A stretch of 64,000 bases of DNA, from assembly GCF_003664035.1 (NCBI RefSeq), contig NZ_RCCK01000010.1, forward strand, positions 558,001 to 622,000. The letters are read 5' to 3'. Below the pieces are notes generated by a model. The model was given only the letters and a program-made list of their open reading frames with translations. It ran no database searches and was not told the DNA's origin. The number at the start of each line of letters is the position of its first letter. The stretch's first letter is position 1. The DNA comes from Pedobacter alluvionis. GTDB taxonomy: Bacteria > Bacteroidota > Bacteroidia > Sphingobacteriales > Sphingobacteriaceae. Of this stretch, positions 60,576-64,000 are shown one piece after another. A program made the translations under genes and the position numbers.

Positions 60576-61961
60576 ATGCCTAAACCTGTTATTGCCATAT
60601 TTGATGTCGGGAAAACAAATAAAAAACTGTTCTTGATCGACGAAAATTACAGTATTGTTTACGAACGGTCTGCACGTTTTGTAGAAACAGTTGATGAAGA
60701 TGGCGAACCATGCGAAAATCTGGAAAGCCTGCGTTTATCCGTTTACGATTCCCTGCATCAGGTTTTGCAGTTAAAAGAGTTCGATGTTAAGGCCATAAAC
60801 TTTTCTACTTATGGTGCCAGTTTTGTTTATCTTGATGAAAATGGCAATCCACTAACACCACTTTATAACTATTTAAAAGAATATCCCGAGGAGCTTAAAA
60901 AGGCATTTTATGCAAAATATGGAGGCGAGGAGAAGATTTCCTTAGAAACAGCTTCACCAATTTTAGGTAGCTTAAATTCAGGGATGCAATTGTACCGGCT
61001 AAAGCACGAAAAACCCGAAATTTTTAAAAAGGTGAAATGGGCTTTACATCTGCCTCAATACTTGAGTTATTTGATCACAGGTAAGGCCATGGCCGATATC
61101 ACCAGCATTGGATGCCATACCCAACTTTGGGATTTCAAAAAAAGTGAGTACCACAGCTGGGTTACCACCGAGAAAATCGACCAGAAATTTGGTGCATTTA
61201 CGCCTGCAGATTCCAGCCTGAAAACGAATTTCGAAGGTAGCAGTGTAAATGTTGGAGTAGGTTTGCACGATAGTTCTGCAGCATTAATTCCTTATCTGGC
61301 AAATTTTAATACGCCATTTGTGCTCATCTCAACCGGGACCTGGTGCATCAGTTTAAACCCTTTTAACCAGGAGCGATTAACAGCCGATGAACTTAAACAG
61401 GATTGCCTGTGTTACATGCACTTTAAAGGTAAGGCGGTTAAGGCTTCGCGGATTTTTGCAGGCTACGAACATGAAGTACAACTTAAGCGGATTGCAGAAC
61501 ATTTCGATCGTGCGGCTTATCTGTTTAAACATTTGAAGTTTAACCCGTCAATGATTCTGAAGCTGGCTAATAAAATTCCAGAAAACCAACAGGAACAACA
61601 GGGTTTTTCAGCAAGCTCAGCTTTTCCTGATCGCGATTTGAACCTCTTTCAAACGGCAGAAGAAGCCTATCATCAACTGATTTTTGACCTGATCAAACAG
61701 CAGATTTATTCGTTGAAACTGATTTTAAATGCAGGTGTAAAAAGAATTTTTGTAGATGGTGGTTTCGGTAAAAATGCAATTTATATGCATCTTTTAGCGA
61801 TTTCTATTCCAAATATAGAGGTTTATGCTTCTTCAGTTTCGCAAGCTACAGCAATAGGTACAGCTTTGGCAATAAATGATGCCTGGAACGAAAACCCTGC
61901 ACCAACGGATATGATCCAGCTAAAATACTATTCTGCCATACAACGAACCATAGATTTTTAG
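60576..61961 (+). CDS. rhaB: Rhamnulokinase-like FGGY carbohydrate kinase
   Basis: A 461-residue FGGY kinase that should phosphorylate L-rhamnulose using ATP. The N-terminal phosphate loop is AIFDVGKTNKKLFLIDE. The middle has SILGSLNSGMQLYRL and SLLPQYLSYLI-like HLPQYLSYLITGK. The adenosine motif is LISTGTWCISLNP. The C-terminal FVDGGFGKNAIYMHLLA is typical. Context in the rhamnose operon supports the substrate; the sequence alone shows only FGGY membership. It ends about 40 bases before the regulator. ATG at 60576. Confidence 0.9.
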   Translation: MPKPVIAIFDVGKTNKKLFLIDENYSIVYERSARFVETVDEDGEPCENLESLRLSVYDSLHQVLQLKEFDVKAINFSTYGASFVYLDENGNPLTPLYNYLKEYPEELKKAFYAKYGGEEKISLETASPILGSLNSGMQLYRLKHEKPEIFKKVKWALHLPQYLSYLITGKAMADITSIGCHTQLWDFKKSEYHSWVTTEKIDQKFGAFTPADSSLKTNFEGSSVNVGVGLHDSSAALIPYLANFNTPFVLISTGTWCISLNPFNQERLTADELKQDCLCYMHFKGKAVKASRIFAGYEHEVQLKRIAEHFDRAAYLFKHLKFNPSMILKLANKIPENQQEQQGFSASSAFPDRDLNLFQTAEEAYHQLIFDLIKQQIYSLKLILNAGVKRIFVDGGFGKNAIYMHLLAISIPNIEVYASSVSQATAIGTALAINDAWNENPAPTDMIQLKYYSAIQRTIDF

Positions 61962-62003
61962 GGATTTCCGTATATTAGAATTTCCTACATCAATATAGTC
62001 AAT

Positions 62004-63035
62004 TTGAAACCAGAAGATTTAATCCCCTATCTTAATGTCGACGAGTATTCGTCAACGCCAAAATACAAGCAGCTAACCAATGCCATTTTGGCGGCTATTG
62101 AAAGTGGTAAACTTCTGAAAAATAGCTTGTTGCCTTCTATAAATGAGCTGAGTTTTAGCCTGGAGATGTCGAGAGATACTGCCGAAAAAGGTTACCGTAA
62201 TCTCCGGAAATTAGGGGTGGTTGATTCTGTGCCGGGCAAGGGTTATTTTGTTATCAATACTGATTTTTCGCGGAAACTGAAGGTTTGTTTGCTTTTTAAT
62301 AAACTCAGTACACATAAAAAGATCATTTACGATTCCTTCACAAAAACCTTAGGAGAACGTGCCGCAATAGATTTTTATATCTACAACAACGATTTTGCAT
62401 TGTTTAAAAAAATGATTGTGGCCAAGCGCGACGATTATTCGCACTTTGTGATTATTCCACATTTTTTAGAAGGAGGCGAAAATGCACACGAAATTATCAA
62501 TACCATCCCAAAAGAAAAACTGGTTATTCTTGATAAATTGCTGCCAGGGGTAACCGGCGATTATGCTGCGGCTTATGAAAACTTTGCGCAGGATATTTAT
62601 GCAGCTTTAGAGCAGGCTTTAGAACGCCTTTCACATTACCGCACCCTGAAAATTATTTTTCCAAAGAACAGTTATTTCCCTCATGAAATACTAACCGGTT
62701 TTTACAGGTTCAGCCAGCAATATGCTTTTGATCATAAGGTAATCCATAATATCAAAGACGAAGAAATTAATCCAGGTGAAGTGTACATTAACCTGATGGA
62801 AGATGATTTGGTGATACTGATTGAACGCTTAATTGCCCAAAAACTTAAAATCGGGAAGGATGTTGGCGTAATTTCTTATAACGAAACGCCTTTAAAAAAG
62901 ATTATTTTAGATGGGATTACCACCATTTCAACTGATTTTAGCAAACTAGGTGTACAGGCTGCTGAATTTATCCTTAATGGAAAAACAGAAAAGATAGCAG
63001 TACCTTTTTATCTGAATTTGCGCAAATCGCTTTAA
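62004..63035 (+). CDS. GntR/LacI-type regulator of the rhamnose operon
   Basis: A 343-residue regulator. Its N-terminus has a winged helix-turn-helix of the GntR family (about 15-85, LLPSINELSFSLEMSRDTAEKGYRNL). The rest (about 90-340) is a periplasmic-binding-protein-like sensor domain with IVAKRDDYSHFVIIPHFLE and VISYNETPLKKIILDGITTI. It is the last gene of the operon and probably represses it, with L-rhamnose or a derivative as inducer. Control by a GntR protein differs from the AraC-type RhaS/RhaR of E. coli. The start is TTG at 62004 (TTGAAACC). Confidence 0.9.
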   Translation: MKPEDLIPYLNVDEYSSTPKYKQLTNAILAAIESGKLLKNSLLPSINELSFSLEMSRDTAEKGYRNLRKLGVVDSVPGKGYFVINTDFSRKLKVCLLFNKLSTHKKIIYDSFTKTLGERAAIDFYIYNNDFALFKKMIVAKRDDYSHFVIIPHFLEGGENAHEIINTIPKEKLVILDKLLPGVTGDYAAAYENFAQDIYAALEQALERLSHYRTLKIIFPKNSYFPHEILTGFYRFSQQYAFDHKVIHNIKDEEINPGEVYINLMEDDLVILIERLIAQKLKIGKDVGVISYNETPLKKIILDGITTISTDFSKLGVQAAEFILNGKTEKIAVPFYLNLRKSL

Positions 63036-63442
63036 TCTAATAGGTTCGTCTTCTCGACTGAAGCGTAGCGAAATGGAGAGATCTATCTAGACAGATTTGA
63101 CTTCGCTGAGTCTTCGGGTTTTCGGCTGCGTTGCACCCCGCTACAATCTACAAATCTAAATAAAAAGGGTCGTCATTGCGAGACACGAAGGAATCTTAAT
63201 GCACACAGCTATTAGCGATCGTTGTAAGATTGCTTCGTCGGCTGAAAAAGCCTTCTCGCAATGACGACTTCTCGCATCCTATTATTTCGCTAAAATCCCA
63301 TTGTCATTTATATTGGTTTTTATGGAATAAACTTTTCCTCGAAATAACAATGCTTTTGATTAATTGTGCATAAAAACCCAAAAAGTCATTTTAGCTAAAA
63401 CTTATTAATGATTACTTTTATCACTTAGCTATTTTAGTTTAA
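63036..63442. repeat. Intergenic region with two dispersed palindrome families
   Basis: Bases 63047-63083 (CGTCTTCTCGACTGAAGCG, then tagcgaaatggagagatct) match the repeat at 2697 and 14910. Bases 63171-63182 (CGTCATTGCGAG) and 63255-63266 (CTCGCAATGACG) are exact complements that close a 96-base hairpin, which also pairs AGATTGCTTCGT with ACGAAGGAATCT. The rest has no gene. Confidence 0.75.
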
Positions 63443-64000
63443 ATGAGTGATCAGGTAACCGCGCATCAAGTATCAGAACAAAATCCTTACGATTATATCT
63501 TAAAAGATTTTAATCTGAAAAATCTGAGCCAGATTGTTATCCTTAAACATTTAAGCGGATTGATTCATACTGATGTTAAAGGTTTTTATCAGCTTTTTCC
63601 TGAGCAGATTGAAATTGATTTTGCAGCTTTTAGCGATGAAGCTTCCGGATTATCTTTTCCAATTGTTCAGGTACAGCAGAGTGAAAACGCAGTTAAACTT
63701 TCTTGTCGTTGTGCTACGCAGAAGCATAAATTGTGTGAGCACCAGGCAAGGGTTTTATACAATATCCTGCAACGGCAGGATCTGCTTATTTTTTTTGACA
63801 GCAACCTGAGAAAACAAAAGCTTGCCAAAATTGCAGTCGATTATGGATTGGAAAACGAAGATAATCTTGATCATCTTTTTAATCTTCGCTACGAAGATGG
63901 CCAGGTAACCATCCGGCCAAAAATGGATGCTCTTCAACCATTCAACAAAGAAGTCCAGCAAAATTTACAGGAACTTTTACTGCCAATAAGTAAACCCAAG
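63443..64000 (+). CDS. N-terminal part of an SNF2-like helicase (cut by the window end)
   Basis: An open frame from ATG at 63443 runs 186 codons to the window edge without a stop. It contains a SWIM-like zinc motif, CRCATQKHKLCEHQARVL (about residues 90-107), followed by LQRQDLLIFFDSNLRKQKLAKI. This resembles the front end of Bacteroidota SNF2/DEAD-box helicases, where a SWIM finger precedes the ATPase domain. The ATPase motifs would lie beyond the window. Two shorter frames overlapping this one are shadows. Assignment is from N-terminal resemblance only. Confidence 0.65.
   Translation, partial: MSDQVTAHQVSEQNPYDYILKDFNLKNLSQIVILKHLSGLIHTDVKGFYQLFPEQIEIDFAAFSDEASGLSFPIVQVQQSENAVKLSCRCATQKHKLCEHQARVLYNILQRQDLLIFFDSNLRKQKLAKIAVDYGLENEDNLDHLFNLRYEDGQVTIRPKMDALQPFNKEVQQNLQELLLPISKPK

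Noticed and set aside
63573..63961. Two short frames at the right edge
   Set aside because: They overlap, in other frames or strand, the longer open frame from 63443 that has a SWIM-like zinc motif.

Overview
The window looks like chromosomal DNA of a Bacteroidota bacterium, most likely a Pedobacter-like member of the Sphingobacteriaceae. The evidence is low GC content, SusC/FecA-type TonB receptors, LytS/LytTR regulation, promoters of the Bacteroidota type (TTTG, about 19 nt, TAnnTTTG), several TTG starts, DUF4199 next to a LuxR protein, a monomeric isocitrate dehydrogenase, and an L-rhamnose operon with a fused aldolase/dehydrogenase. No phage, plasmid, complete insertion sequence or CRISPR-Cas locus is visible.

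Layout. 0.2-2.6 kb: DUF4199 membrane protein, membrane-anchored LuxR protein, lipoprotein. 2.9-4.6 kb: alkylation-repair operon with a split Ada (AraC-methyltransferase, separate zinc domain) and AlkB. 4.7-6.6 kb: small proteins and a short SSB. 6.7-10.1 kb: TonB receptor and sorbosone-dehydrogenase-like lipoprotein. 10.2-14.2 kb: an AT-rich accessory island with a putative two-gene restriction-modification system, an attC-like palindrome and a recombinase-like remnant. 15.2-17.7 kb: two ankyrin-repeat genes. 18.6-23.5 kb: icd, an acidic protein and dnaX. 23.7-29.2 kb: exported proteins, a TlpA-type thioredoxin with a metallopeptidase-like partner, and an AraC regulator. 29.4-30.6 kb: rpsF-rpsR-rplI with promoter, leader hairpin and terminator. 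31-37.4 kb: SDR, DUF1080, mtgA, AsmA-like and small proteins. 38.2-43.5 kb: a TldD/PmbA pair and two Fe-S electron-transfer proteins. 43.7-44.8 kb: two identical tRNA-Phe genes around an acetyltransferase. 45-55.3 kb: S41 protease, lipoprotein, outer-membrane barrel divergent from a LytS/LytTR pair, MazG-like protein, hydrolase. 55.6-63.0 kb: complete L-rhamnose uptake and breakdown operon with a GntR/LacI-type regulator. The right edge cuts an SNF2-like helicase gene.

Most protein-coding content is ordinary. The unusual signals are mainly non-coding. (1) A roughly 235-bp element with cloverleaf-like pairing occurs in five copies in two tandem clusters. (2) An A10 tract in the dnaX linker has stop codons immediately behind it in both alternative frames, which suggests a programmed gamma product. 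(3) Three identical 10-bp boxes, two of them 21 bp apart, lie in front of the LytS/LytTR genes and look like LytTR operators. (4) The attC-like site lies behind the restriction-modification genes. (5) There is a four-unit tandem repeat of about 33 bp, and several other families of dispersed palindromes.

All functional names rest on reading motifs by eye; no database search was run.
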